A DNA stretch of 64,000 nucleotides from Uranotaenia lowii (GCF_029784155.1 NC_073692.1:21972444-22036443), one strand, 5' to 3'; shown: positions 11,171 to 22,789, counted from the first letter of the stretch. The notes: generated by a model not told the origin, from the letters alone. A program made the numbers and translations.

Positions 11171-12472
11171 TACTCCCCCGGGGAATCTTCGGAATTTCAA
11201 TCTTCCTCGTCGTCGGGCTGTTAGGAACGTTGGGGACCTTGGAGTAGTGCACGCAATACCAAGTTTTTTGCGCACTGTCGACCTCGCACTTCGGAACCAG
11301 GACTGGCACCAATAATTTTCCATAAGTGCCGAGGAATCGGCTTCAGGATGACAACGAAGGAAAATTCCAACAAGAGCTTGCAGCAAAGGACATTCATTTG
11401 GTTGAAAAACTGGGAACTTTGAGTTGGAAGTTATGCTGGAACTCATGAACGGTCTATTTACTTCAAAGCACTCAAAATGTTTGTGGGAAAACCTTAAATT
11501 CTTGAATCTTTTGGTAGGATAGCTTGACTTACACTTAGGAGTTTCGTTGGGAAGTTTTTCAATGATTGTTGGAAAAATTTTCACGGCGGACTTGTTCTTG
11601 GATTGTTTGTTACACTCAAAAATAGGAATTTTATCCGGAGAATTTTCAGCGACTGCAGGAAAACTTTTCATCGAGATATGTCGCTTAGATTTTCTTTTCC
11701 GAATTCGTTTACACTTAAAGTGGAAGGATTCATTGGAAGGGAACACTGTATCATTAAAAACTTTCTTGTCGGCAGCAGACGGAACTTCATTCTGGAGCGG
11801 AACAGAAAGATGCATCTTAGTTGCACCTTTTTTTGGAGGAAACTTCACTTCACTTTCTCGGGGGAAACTATCTTTGTCTGGGTTGAACTTATTTTTAACA
11901 GTTTTTGAATTAACATCTTCATAATTTTTGGAATAATCAGATTTTTCGGGAGTGGATTTGGCTTCTTCGGAAATAACATGGATTTTCTCTATTCTTGTTT
12001 TTTCATATTTTGAATTTTGATCGGAGGTTTGTTCAAAATTTTGGCAGATGTGTTCTTCTTTGATTGGGAAACTTTCACTTAACTTATTAATTGGAATTTC
12101 ACTTTTAACACATGGTGCATAACTTAAGGCGGAAGTTGATCTCACATAACTTATGGAATTCTGGGAAGACAATTTCTGGAGAGCGATTAAAACTTCGGAA
12201 CAGAGCAACTCAAAGGCACTTAGATACTGGAAATGGGCTTCAAGATCTTTGAAGGGAGCTAGATCAAAGATTTGTTTATGAGCGGCATAAAATTCTTCTT
12301 GTGCTTGGCCAATGAACATAAAGTAGGCTCTGATTCTTCCTACAGTCATCTGCATACTCAAATTATCACTAGGATAGACCACATGGAAAATCTTTTTCAC
12401 TTTTTGGAACTCATGTTCCCTGCGGAAAATCAGAGCATCTATTTTCTTCATTTTCTGGGTCGGGGAATTCAT
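10925..12472 (-). CDS. Gag-like protein of the non-autonomous LTR element
   Basis: A 515-residue frame is the only substantial coding sequence in the element. Residues ~1-105 (MNSPTQKMKKIDALIFRR onward) are predicted helical and carry the Arg/Leu/Phe spacing seen at the N-terminus of BEL/Pao gag proteins; this is family resemblance, not a proven match. Residues ~110-340 are Lys/Ser/Glu-rich with low sequence information. I see no CCHC zinc knuckle, protease DTG/DSG, reverse transcriptase YxDD or integrase HHCC. Residues from about 435 on are encoded inside the 3' LTR, so the true end may differ. An overlapping frame (11312 to 11025) reads IPRGSMFEP across the LTR border, possibly the residual pol C-terminus. 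Gag would assemble particles that package the element's RNA. Confidence 0.6.
   Translation of the reverse strand: MNSPTQKMKKIDALIFRREHEFQKVKKIFHVVYPSDNLSMQMTVGRIRAYFMFIGQAQEEFYAAHKQIFDLAPFKDLEAHFQYLSAFELLCSEVLIALQKLSSQNSISYVRSTSALSYAPCVKSEIPINKLSESFPIKEEHICQNFEQTSDQNSKYEKTRIEKIHVISEEAKSTPEKSDYSKNYEDVNSKTVKNKFNPDKDSFPRESEVKFPPKKGATKMHLSVPLQNEVPSAADKKVFNDTVFPSNESFHFKCKRIRKRKSKRHISMKSFPAVAENSPDKIPIFECNKQSKNKSAVKIFPTIIEKLPNETPKCKSSYPTKRFKNLRFSHKHFECFEVNRPFMSSSITSNSKFPVFQPNECPLLQALVGIFLRCHPEADSSALMENYWCQSWFRSARSTVRKKLGIACTTPRSPTFLTARRRGRLKFRRFPGGVCSSQTRRIGNVAIAPPTKKVITDHRLLLLCVVCPFKDMHSYVYIANAGKRRPAYNNNCMLLLQSASSGKFHCAHRCLCACE
11171..11185 (-). other. Putative polypurine tract
   Basis: Read on the minus strand, the bases next to the 3' LTR are TTCCCCGGGGGAGTA. 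The purine run is where plus-strand DNA synthesis would be primed in an LTR retrotransposon. It is short and contains a CCCC block, so the call is moderate. Confidence 0.5.
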
Positions 12473-12714
12473 ATTGTCTTCGGTTGTGAAAATTTGGGAA
12501 AATCAGCAACACCACTTAAAAATTGGAGCAGCACCACTTAACGCTGAATCCGATTCACTAGCAGGAAAAATTTGTCAAGTCACTTGTTTACGGTAAAGCT
12601 TTTAAATTTTTCTCTTAAGTTTTTTGCGTGCCTTTTCTCACTTAACACTTTGCATCCGGAGCGCAGCAGACTTTCGAAACAGTCAAAGTTCTTATCCGGT
12701 TCGAATCGGACCAA

Positions 12715-13327
12715 TGAAAGAGCCGTGGACTGTAATTTTGCTCGAATTTGGGGACCGTTCGAAAAGTCCGAAGACACAATTTACCGGATGTTGAATGGAG
12801 AAATTTTCACTAGTAAAAAGGCACTTATTGTTCTCTATTTACATATATTTACACTATGTACATTTACTTAACTTATTAGGAGGAAACATGACTTAATGGA
12901 GGAAGGAAAACTTAACTCGAAGGAACAACTTAACTCATAGGAAGGAATCTTAATGGATGGAGGAAACAACTTCTAGATTGGAGGAACACTTGACTTGACT
13001 TAAATTCGACGTCTTCACTTGTCGACGGATGGAATGGATCTCAATGGATTGGCGAACACAACGGTTGCTTGAATGATTGCTTCATTCACACGCACACAAA
13101 CATCTGTGTGCGCAATGGAACTTTCCACTGCTCGCTGACTGAAGTAACAGCATGCAATTGTTGTTGTACGCCGGCCGGCGTTTACCGGCGTTTGCTATGT
13201 ACACATATGAATGCATGTCCTTGAATGGACAAACAACACACAAAAGTAGCAGGCGGTGATCGGTGATGACTTTTTTCGTTGGTGGCGCAATTGCGACGTT
13301 GCCAATTCTTCGAGTTTGGCTCGAACA
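12715..13327 (-). repeat. LTR (5' LTR in element orientation)
   Basis: 613-bp partner of 10558-11170. The satellite resumes directly at 13328 with the GTCAT target duplication. Confidence 0.9.
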
Positions 13328-13650
13328 GTCATTTTTGTCGTTTTTGTCATTTTTGTCATTTTTGTCATTTTTGTCATTTTTGTCATTTTTGTCATTTTTG
13401 TCATTTTTGTCATTTTTGTCATTTTTGTCTTTTTTACATTTTTGTCATTTTTGTTATTTTTGTCATTTTTGTCATTTTTGTCATTTTTGTCATTTTTGTC
13501 ATTTTTGTCATTTTTGTCATTTTTGTCATTTTTGTCATTTTTGTCATTTTTGCCATTTTTGTCATTTTTGCCATTTTTGTCATTTTTGCCATTTTTGTCA
13601 TTTTTGTCATTTTTGTCATTTTTGTCATTTTTGTAATTTTTGTCATTTTT

Positions 13651-13758
13651 GTGATTTTTGTGATTTTTGTGATTTTTGTGATTTTTGTGATTTTTGTGAT
13701 TTTTGTGATTTTTGTGATTTTTGTGATTTTTGTGATTTTTGTGATTTTTGTGATTTTT
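13651..13758 (+). repeat. Variant block of 12 GTGATTTTT units
   Basis: Twelve consecutive copies of the C-to-G variant unit. The matching array in A' has the same block with 17 copies (46858-47010). This marks the two arrays as duplicates of one another and shows local expansion or contraction. Confidence 0.9.
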
Positions 13759-13989
13759 GTCATTTTTGTCATTTTTGTCATTTTTGTCATTTTTGTCATT
13801 TTTGTCATTTTTGTCATTTTTGTCATTTTTGTCATTTTTGTCATTTTTGTCATTTTTGTCATTTTTGTCATTTTTGTCATTTTTGTCATTTTTGTCATTT
13901 TTGTCATTTTTGTCATTTTTGTCATTTTTGTCATTTTTGTCATTTTTGTCATTTTTGTCATTTTTGTCATTTTTGTCATTTTTGTCATT

Positions 13990-14409
13990 TTTGTCATTTT
14001 TGCCATTTTTGCCATTTTTGCCATTTTTGCCAATTTTGCCATTTTTGTCATTTTTGTGATTTTTGTCATTTTTGTCATTTTTGTCATTTTTGTCATTTTT
14101 GTCATTTTTGTCATTTTTGTCATTTTTGTCATTTTTGTCATTTTTGTCATTTTTGTCATTTTTGTCATTTTTGTCATTTTTGTCATTTTTGTCATTTTTG
14201 TCATTTTTGTCATTTTTGTCATTTTTGTCATTTTTGTCATTTTTGTCATTTTTGTCATTTTTGTCATTTTTGTCATTTTTGTCATTTTTGTCATTTTTGT
14301 CATTTTTGTCATTTTTGTCATTTTTGTCATTTTTGTCATTTTTGTCATTTTTGTCATTTTTGCCATTTTTGCCATTTTTGCCATTTTTGCCAATTTTGCC
14401 ATTTTTGTC
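13990..14409 (+). repeat. 360-bp higher-order period in the array
   Basis: A signature of four GCCATTTTT units followed by GCCAATTTT and GCCATTTTT occurs at about 14001-14049 and again exactly 360 bp (40 units) later, at about 14361-14409. It shows duplication of a multi-unit block inside the array. Confidence 0.8.
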
Positions 14410-17115
14410 ATTTTTGTCATTTTTGTCATTTTTGTCATTTTTGTCATTTTTGTCATTTTTGTCATTTTTGTCATTTTTGTCATTTTTGTCATTTTTGTCA
14501 TTTTTGTCATTTTTGTCATTTTTGTCATTTTTGTCATTTTTGTCATTTTTGTCATTTTTGTCATTTTTGTCATTTTTGTCATTTTTGTCATTTTTGTCAT
14601 TTTTGTCATTTTTGTCATTTTTGTCATTTTTGTCATTTTTGTCATTTTTGTCATTTTTGTCATTTTTGTCATTTTTGTCATTTTTGTCATTTTTGTCATT
14701 TTTGTCATTTTTGTCATTTTTGTCATTTTTGTCATTTTTGTCATTTTTGTCATTTTTGTCATTTTTGTCATTTTTGTCATTTTTGTCATTTTTGTCATTT
14801 TTGTCATTTTTGTCATTTTTGTCAATTTTGTTATTTTTGTCTTTTTTGCCTTTTTTGTCATTTTTGTCATTTTTGTCATTTTTGTCATTTTTGTCATTTT
14901 TGTCATTTTTGTCATTTTTGTCATTTTTGTCATTTTTGTCATTTTTGTCATTTTGGTCATTTTTGTCATTTTTGTCATTTTTGTCATTTTTGTCATTTTT
15001 GTCATTTTTGTCATTTTTGTCATTTTTGTCATTTTTGTCATTTTTGTCATTTTTGTCATTTTTGTCATTTTTGTCATTTTTGTCATTTTTGTCATTTTTG
15101 TCATTTTTGTCATTTTTGTCATTTTTGTCATTTTTGTCATTTTTGTCATTTTTGTCATTTTTGTCATTTTTGTCATTTTTGTCATTTTTGTCATTTTTGT
15201 CATTTTTGTCATTTTTGTCATTTTTGTCATTTTTGTCATTTTTGTCATTTTTGTCATTTTTGTCATTTTTGTCATTTTTGTCATTTTTGTCATTTTTGTC
15301 ATTTTTGTCATTTTTGTCATTTTTGTCATTTTTGTCATTTTTGTCATTTTTGTCATTTTTGTCATTTTTGTCATTTTTGTCATTTTTGTCATTTTTGTCA
15401 TTTTTGTCATTTTTGTCATTTTTGTCATTTTTGTCATTTTTGTCATTTTTGTCATTTTTGTCATTTTTGTCATTTTTGTCATTTTTGTCATTTTTGTCAT
15501 TTTTGTCATTTTTGTCATTTTTGTCATTTTTGTCATTTTTGTCATTTTTGTCATTTTTGTCATTTTTGTCATTTTTGTCATTTTTGTCATTTTTGTCATT
15601 TTTGTCATTTTTGTCATTTTTGTCATTTTTGTCATTTTTGTCATTTTTGTCATTTTTGTCATTTTTGTCATTTTTGTCATTTTTGTTATTTTTGTCATTT
15701 TTGTCATTTTTGTCATTTTTGTCATTTTTGTCATTTTTGTCATTTTTGTCATTTTTGTCATTTTTGTCATTTTTGTCAAATTTGTCAAATTTGTCATTTT
15801 TGTCATTTTTGTCATTTTTGTCATTTTTGTCATTTTTGTCATTTTTGTCATTTTTGTCATTTTTGTCATTTTTGTCATTTTTGTCATTTTTGTCATTTTT
15901 GTCATTTTTGTCATTTTTGTCATTTTTGTCATTTTTGTCATTTTTGTCATTTTTGTCATTTTTGTCATTTTTGTCATTTTTGTCAAATTTGTCATTTTTG
16001 TCATTTTTGTCATTTTTGTCATTTTTGTTATTTTTGTCATTTTTGTCATTTTTGTCATTTTTGTCATTTTTGTCATTTTTGTCATTTTTGTCATTTTTGT
16101 CATTTTTGTCATTTTTGTCATTTTTGTCATTTTTGTCATTTTTGTCATTTTTGTCATTTTTGTCATTTTTGTCATTTTTGTCATTTTTGTCATTTTTGTC
16201 ATTTTTGTCATTTTTGTCATTTTTGTCATTTTTGTCATTTTTGTCATTTTTGTCATTTTTGTCATTTTTGTCATTTTTGTCATTTTTGTCATTTTTGTCA
16301 TTTTTGTCATTTTTGTCATTTTTGTCATTTTTGTCATTTTTGTCATTTTTGTCATTTTTGTCATTTTTGTCATTTTTGTCATTTTTGTCATTTTTGTCAT
16401 TTTTGTCATTTTTGTCATTTTTGTCATTTTTGTCATTTTTGTCATTTTTGTCATTTTTGTCATTTTTGTCATTTTTGTCATTTTTGTCATTTTTGTCATT
16501 TTTGTCATTTTTGTCATTTTTGTCATTTTTGTCATTTTTGTCATTTTTGTCATTTTTGTCATTTTTGTCATTTTTGTCATTTTTGTCATTTTTGTCATTT
16601 TTGTCATTTTTGTCATTTTTGTCATTTTTGTCATTTTTGTCATTTTTGTCATTTTTGTCATTTTTGTCATTTTTGTCATTTTTGTCATTTTTGTCATTTT
16701 TGTCATTTTTGTCATTTTTGTCATTTTTGTCATTTTTGTCATTTTTGTCATTTTTGTCATTTTTGCCATTTTTGTCATTTTTGTCATTTTTGTCATTTTT
16801 GTCATTTTTGTCATTTTTGTCATTTTTGTCATTTTTGTCATTTTTGTCATTTTTGTCATTTTTGTCATTTTTGTCATTTTTGTCATTTTTGTGATTTTTG
16901 TCATTTTTGTCATTTTTGTCATTTTTGTCATTTTTGTCATTTTTGTCATTTTTGTCATTTTTGTCATTTTTGTCATTTTTGTCATTTTTGTCATTTTTGT
17001 CATTTTTGTCATTTTTGTCATTTTTGTCATTTTTGTCATTTTTGTCATTTTTGTCATTTTTGTCATTTTTTTCATTTTTGTCATTTTTGTCATTCTTGTC
17101 ATTTTTGTCATTTTT

Positions 17116-19735
17116 TAATTTTTTTCATTTTTGTTGTTTCGTCATTTTTTCCAGCTTGTTTTGACATTCTTTTTTTTTATAATTTCGCTGTCAATTCTTG
17201 TTAATCTTAGTTTTTGTGATTTATTTTTGTCGTTGTCGTTGTTTTCTATAACCAAGCATTTTGAAACATTGAAACATTATATTTAATAACCTGCTGTGAC
17301 CTACAAAATCTTTTGTCATCAGGAATTTACGATTCCATTCAATCGTTACTTGAACCATGGCAGATAAAAAATATGAGAATTTACAGTCCGAAAATGCTTA
17401 TGATTTTCAAGTTTTTTACACGTTCCATTGTATATACCTAGATATGGGTTTATGCACTGTGTTGTGCAATCGCTCTTGTAATACAGCAGGTTCCCTGACC
17501 ACATACAAGGTGCCATCTGTGCGAAACGCTGGACAGAAACGAGCGAGGGCTGAATTTTTATGACCAATATTTCTCGTTTTTTTCCATTTTTCACCATCTC
17601 ACCCTGTTCTTCTTCCATCCTCTAGAATTCAAGCGAATCATCCCTTACGTATTCGTTCGAGTATGAGGTAGGATGTGCCTATTCAACCGAAACTGTGTAG
17701 ACTTGTCCTTCTGGGTTCGAACAAAATATGCCAAGTTGTCATGCTGAGAGAGATCGGTTCGAAGCAACAGAAAGAAGAAAAAAAACAGAAGTTATCGGCC
17801 ATTCTGAAGTCGAGCTGAATCGTTCATCTCGGCCATCCACAAAAAAAATCCCCTATACCTACATATGAGGCATGATCGTTATCAATCTGCCGTTTTAGGG
17901 TGACTCGGTGAGTCGTGTGAATGAAATTATTGGTTATGCTTGGACGTTATTCACAAAAAAGGTCTGTTTTGATCACTTTTAGAATCTATTAAATTAGTCA
18001 TATTTGTTTTACAATTTTAAAATTATATTTTAAGATCACGACTGATTGCTCAATCAAATATCAAGAAATTCCTCATTATTCATACACTTTTCTAGGCCAG
18101 GTCCGTTTTTTGCTCCTGTTTCACACGAGAATTTGCTGAATGATGTGGTAATTTTTATCTACGTCCCGTGCATGTAGGTGGTCGTTATTAAATCATAAAT
18201 TATTCACACGATTCTATGGCCATAAAAGGTGCTTCCTCGACTCGAGGACTCGACTCCAAGCACTCTTCCAAAGAGCTTCTGAAAGCTTCCAACAGGCTGC
18301 AGCGCAGCGTAGGAAGATTCCGGTAAGCTATGGAATCATATTTCCGTTGAACTGTGTAGGTTGAACTCGAAAAGGAAAACATCAACAACACAGAAAACAA
18401 GAGCCAACATCATCGCTGAAAACATTATTCATGCGCCCAGAACTGAAGTGAAGTGCTTCTTTTCGGACCAACCGGGGGTTCAACCCGATACTTGAATGGA
18501 AACTTTCCGGTGTAATTTTCCAACTGTCTGGACGAGCGAGTATTGGAACAAATGCAAAAAGTTTTCCAATCTCACTGGAATACCGACCTTGACAGGGTTT
18601 GCTGCTGCACAATATCGAGTGCGGAAAATGGAAAGTAATGGGCTTTTTTTCCTCTGTTGTGCAACCTGTGCTCTCTTTATAGCCACTCGACCAGGTTTGA
18701 AATGGGTTTACGAAATGTTGTTTTTTCCTCTTTTAAGCATTTTTGAAAACCAAAACAAGGTAAAGGACTTTCAATTCTGGTACCCAAAAATACGGAAAAT
18801 GTTTTGAGACATTGGTTGTAGCCTGTCAATTTAAAGTAAACTGTTTAAACATTCTGAAAACGTTCCTGTTTTTCAAATCAACAAACCAAAGGTGGTTTAC
18901 CAAATGAGATTGATGAAAAATGATAAATCATGTAGCTATCTACATGAAAAAGTGGTGGCTCCAGAGAGTTCATTTGAATGATAGTTTTAAATATTATTTA
19001 AACGAATAACATCTTCAAATGATACTCTGCTATTTTATGACGTTAAACTTGAGTTTCGAATGAATTTGAAAGTTGAGGATTTTTTTTTGCAAACGAGAAT
19101 TGAGACTGCTATTTGCGAATGGTAAAGGGATCTGTTCTCTCGAGAACGTCTTAACCTAATCCATTTTCAAAACCGCAAGTCACCGGAATAAGACAAACAA
19201 ACCTCTTACCACCCCGTAAATTTCTTGCCAGAATCCACTAGACAATACAAGCTTCTAAATTTTCCTGCTGTGACAAGAAAATAAAGGTGGCTCCAGAGAG
19301 TGAGATACACCATTCCGAGAGTTTCAAGCTCAGTATTTGTTGCAACAGTTTTCCGTGGTTGTTATTTACTAATTCCACTAAATTGAAACAATGAAGGGTG
19401 AGCGAAAAGTTGCTAAATTGAAACAAATTCTGCCGGGTTCGGGACAAAATTTGTTGCATTCGACAGTTGTTGACTTCCTGGAACCGGGAGGAAAAGCTGC
19501 TGTTGCCGCAAGTTGACCCTTTTAGTTTGGCTAACTTACTAGGCAGGCAGGCAGGCAAATCCAATTAAAACTATAGGCAATCAGCTTAACAACCAGGAGT
19601 TGAGCTGAGTAGAGTGAGTGGATTTAAAGTTGGGGAAATAAATCAAAACTTTGGAGCAGCTGCAAGTGAGATGGGTTAGTTTGACCCCCATGAACAAGGT
19701 TTTGACAGATTATCGAAAGTTATAAAAACAGATGC
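17116..19735. other. Right flank of segment A, no gene recognised
   Basis: Unique-looking sequence shared with A' at 48368-51035. Several short frames are conserved between copies (for example 18496-18807), but none shows a known domain, and indels between copies shift them. An (AGGC)4 microsatellite lies at about 19541-19556. It could be intronic or intergenic sequence of the ancestral locus. Confidence 0.5.
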
Positions 19736-20170
19736 GAATAGTTCAGTCGGTTGAAAAAGGTTCGTTGAATTTGTGAGAAAATCATTGAAATTTTTTATAT
19801 CCATGTTTTGTTTGTGCAAGAATTGACAGTTACTCCACAAAAGTATAGTACATTAAAATCGATACACAGGGAAACAGCCTTTTCAGTGTTGGTACGGGTT
19901 TAATGAATGCTTTCGAAAGATTTTGGCCTCTTGAAATCAAATCTTTTGTCAGACTTTATTCATCACCTCAAGTTTTGGTAGAAGGGTGTTTAAAAGATTT
20001 AAAATTAAAAAAATTAGCTTTGAGTGAAATCAACCATCAATAAAAGATGAACTAACAGACCTAAACAAAAACCTCAAAATGTAAAAAAAAAATGTAAACT
20101 CCTACTTAATCTAAGATCAAAATTTTGGTTAGATAAAGGTACCGAAGTTCTAAAGAGACATAACGAAAGG
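19736..20170. other. AT-rich spacer, nothing recognised
   Basis: Sequence after the right end of segment A has no counterpart after A' and no feature I can support. Confidence 0.45.
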
Positions 20171-20500
20171 TTGCCAGAATTCTTACCGCACGCATCCAAG
20201 CCAGAAAAGTCCTGGCCATATTATCTAAAAATCTGGCAAAATCATGCATTTGAAAAAAATGTAAACCAAAAATCCAGGCATCATCCGGGCAAATTTGGAC
20301 GAAACCCAGAAATCATGCAATATAATGTATAAAAAAAACATGAAAATTTTTTTTTTTTTTCATCGAAACATATTGGCAAATAAAATGAATTAGTCCGGGC
20401 ACAATCCAAGCTTTTAAAAAAACCAAATCCGGGAACCTAGCAAGATCGTATCTTTCACACATTTTGTTATTAAACATCCGGGCAAGTCCGGTTTTTATAC
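20171..20500 (+). repeat. Dispersed repeat with GGTTGCCAGA / TCCGGGCAA motifs
   Basis: Starts GGTTGCCAGA and contains repeated TCCGGGCAA / CCGGGCA motifs. Related stretches occur at 22790-23615, 28540-28775 and 31550-31745. I take these as copies of one degenerate non-coding element; ends are approximate. Confidence 0.5.
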
Positions 20501-21703
20501 AGTAATGAAAAAATCATTAGATAATATTTTATCTATTTCCGATATCACTAGAAATAATCTTCAAGTATTTGTCTTAAATGATTTGAACTTGATTAAGAGT
20601 GCAAAATAATAAGATTTATGCCTTAAAAAGTAACTTTAATTTCTCTTAATTTAGAAATTCTTGAAACTTGCAGAGATTCACGTATTTTTCAAAACGGAGA
20701 AAAAAACTCCCAAACTTTTATCAAAGTCTAGATTTTGATAAAAGATGTGGCGCAAAATATTTGGGTATAGTTGGGCATAATGTACGAATATGGTATAGAA
20801 CTAAAATCAAATAAAATACCAAAAAAAATCAAATATCATCTCTTGTTAATTGTGTGGAAGTTTGAAAAGAATCGGTACATTAGGTAGTTTTTTACAGCGT
20901 TTTGATGCGATTTGATGTAGGGCATTGTTTATAAAAGATTTTGAAAATCAAATTTGAATATTCATTACAGAAAGAGTCACCTTTTTTTTGATACCATGTA
21001 ATTTTGCAAAAAAGTACCTTTCGCTGAAAAAAAAACCTCAATTACAATAAGAATATTTTTTTAAATTTTAAAACTCACAAATATATTTGACATATTATCT
21101 GTACCTTAAATCACATATTCGGCTATGTTTTCCGATGGCTTTTTCGGTTATTTCATACCATTGGCTTTTAAAGTGGTTCCCACGGTTCTTTGAGCGTTGA
21201 GAGCTTTCGGGTCGACTCTAGTTTCAGTTTTGAGGAGTTTGGAAGGCCTCAGGATTTCATCGAACAGCATTCACATCTTTAAAAAATGAATTACTTAAAC
21301 AGTAACTTTAACTATTTGTTCATTAAATTTAAATTTAAAAAAAACTGATTATTCATCAAAATTTAAGAGTCAAAGAGAATATTTGAAATTTGTTATTTTT
21401 GCTTAGCTTTTACACAAGGTGAATTTATCAAAATCAAACCAAATTTAAGTACCTTTGCATTGGTAACGTGCTTTACGAAAATGAAAAAAAGAACTTACGT
21501 TTGACTAACCCGTTTAAATATATTTCAGCCAGATCGTTCTAGTATTGGTGAATTTCTCAGAAATTCAAGAGGAATTAATTTTTTTTTTGAATATGTACGA
21601 ATTGAATAGGCTAAATTTTGAGATTTAACTTGCAAGAGTTGAGATGCACCGTGCCTATAAAAATCATGTTAATCACGGTACCGCGTTACTAATTAATCTT
21701 TGA
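20501..21703. other. AT-rich spacer, nothing recognised
   Basis: Low-complexity AT-rich sequence with no frame, RNA gene or repeat I can support. Upstream parts of the following non-LTR element are not recognisable here. Confidence 0.45.
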
Positions 21704-22264
21704 TGTTTTTTAAATCACTGCATAGTCAAAAAAATTAACCAAAATATATTTAAAATCTCAAAGTTTTCCAAAATTCTTAAATTTTGTTTTGTACCAAGCC
21801 ACGTTGGGATAATAGGAAATGAGAAAGCGGATGAAGCAGCTAAGCAAGCAACTTATGAATATATTTTACAAGAATCACTGACATCTTCAGATTTTGAAAA
21901 TTTAGTCAAACTTAGTTTTAAACAAATTTGGAATCATAATTGGATATCTACTACCGAAAACAAATACAGAGAAATAAGAGATTCAACTAAAAGATGGAGT
22001 TGTGTCGAAATGTTCAGAAGAAAAGATTCAGTAATTTTAACACGTTTGAGATTAGGTCATACCAATCTTAATCACTCCTATTTAATGTCAAATGATAGTC
22101 CCCCGATCAGTGATCATTGCAATGTAAACCTTTCAATCAAACATATTTTAAATGATTGTGAAAAATATGCATCACTCAGAGAAGAAAATGGTATTTCAGA
22201 TATTAATGATTTAAAAGATGACTTCAAAAACCTTAAAAATGTTTTAGAATTCCTCAAAAAATGA
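21704..22264 (+). pseudogene. 5'-truncated non-LTR retrotransposon: RNase H and C-terminus
   Basis: An open frame without its own start encodes the end of an ORF2 polyprotein. The motif VPSHVGIIGNEKADEAAK is the final part of a retroelement RNase H domain, with the conserved Asp of GN..AD. After about 100 residues come LTRLRLGHTNLNHSYL and a Cys/His stretch ending HILNDC, the C-terminal signature common in I/Jockey-group elements. Endonuclease and reverse transcriptase are absent, so the copy is dead on arrival through 5' truncation. A TGA at 21701-21703 closes the frame upstream. Clade assignment (RNase H-bearing, I-like) is family inference. Confidence 0.85.
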
Positions 22265-22520
22265 AACTAGTATGATTCCATTTGAGTTTCTTTGTTATGA
22301 AAAATAATAGATTATATTTCTTAAAAAACAATTGGATTAGTTATACACACTTTTGTTTGTAAATATTTATAAGCCATTAACAATTAAGATTCTTCTGTAA
22401 AATCTAATTGAAATTTTGTATTTTATATGTATTTATGAGCACAATATTGTGAAAACAACGGCCTACATAGCCTTTAGTTGTGCTGATGGCTGACCAAATA
22501 AAACAAATAAATAAAATCTT
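22265..22520 (+). mobile_element. 3' UTR and A-rich tail of the non-LTR element
   Basis: Sequence from the stop codon to an A-rich tail of AAATAAA-like units (about 22497-22519), as expected at the 3' end of a target-primed non-LTR insertion. The exact end and target duplication are not resolved. Confidence 0.6.
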
Positions 22521-22789
22521 TGATGTGCCAACCGTCATTTTTCTATACAATTTTATTCTGAAGAGCTTTTTATAATTTGAAACACCTACTAACGATTTCA
22601 GGAAGCACTGTGAACATGAAAACAATGGATATGGGCGGCGTTATTTTTCAATTTGAAACCCATCAAATTGACTGAATGTCTATTTTTATCGCACTTTTTA
22701 AGTTTTGAGGGAAATATTTTTAAGATTTATAGCTCCACGAAAAATTAAAATAAAAATGTTTGGAAAAAAAACTGCATACTACTATATTA

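Larger units (their letters stand above)
10558..13327 (-). mobile_element. Non-autonomous BEL/Pao-like LTR retrotransposon
   Basis: A complete 2770-bp element: two 613-bp LTRs in direct orientation, 1544 bp of internal sequence, and a 5-bp target duplication GTCAT (10553-10557 and 13328-13332) made from the host satellite. The LTRs look identical by eye, so insertion is recent. On the minus strand the LTR starts TGTTCGAGCC and ends TTTCA. A purine-rich GGGGGAGTA precedes the 3' LTR (11170 downward), which fixes the orientation. After the 5' LTR a TGG-led stretch, TGGTCCGATTCGAACCGG, is a possible primer-binding site. No protease, reverse transcriptase or integrase motif is present. Transposition would need enzymes from a full-length relative. 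Confidence 0.88.
13328..17115 (+). repeat. (TTTTTGTCA)n minisatellite, segment A array
   Basis: About 3.8 kb (roughly 420 units) of a 9-bp unit with few substitutions and almost no length variants, so reading frame is kept over more than 1200 codons. Variants include a GTGATTTTT block (13651-13758), GCCATTTTT clusters, GTCAAATTT pairs (near 15775) and isolated GTTATTTTT. Plus-strand frames translate as repeats of FLS, FCH and FVI and minus-strand frames as MTK. These are consequences of the period and should not be annotated as proteins. Confidence 0.97.
8071..19735 (+). repeat. Segmental duplication, segment A
   Basis: This segment is duplicated in the same order and orientation as A' at 43973-51035. 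Landmarks pair across the window: 8117 with 44014, 8789 with 44781, 9862 with 45857, the variant block at 13651 with 46858, 17346 with about 48580, and 19238-19564 with about 50550-50870. Parts such as 9862-10272 differ by only a few bases. A is longer because of the LTR element at 10558-13327 and a longer satellite array. Non-satellite parts (8660-10400 and 17130-19735) are moderately GC-rich but hold no gene I recognise. Confidence 0.9.

Noticed and set aside
13328..17115. CRISPR array
   Set aside because: Units are 9 bp, directly adjacent, with no spacers and no cas genes, in an evidently eukaryotic context.
13328..17115. Telomeric repeat
   Set aside because: The unit is not TTAGG or another known telomere repeat, and the arrays are interstitial, in both orientations, between duplicated segments.
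13263..17204. Giant open frames of 900-1400 codons in the satellite arrays
   Set aside because: They consist of the 9-bp unit read in each frame, occur on both strands over the same bases, and have no start context or domain. They are a by-product of a period divisible by three.
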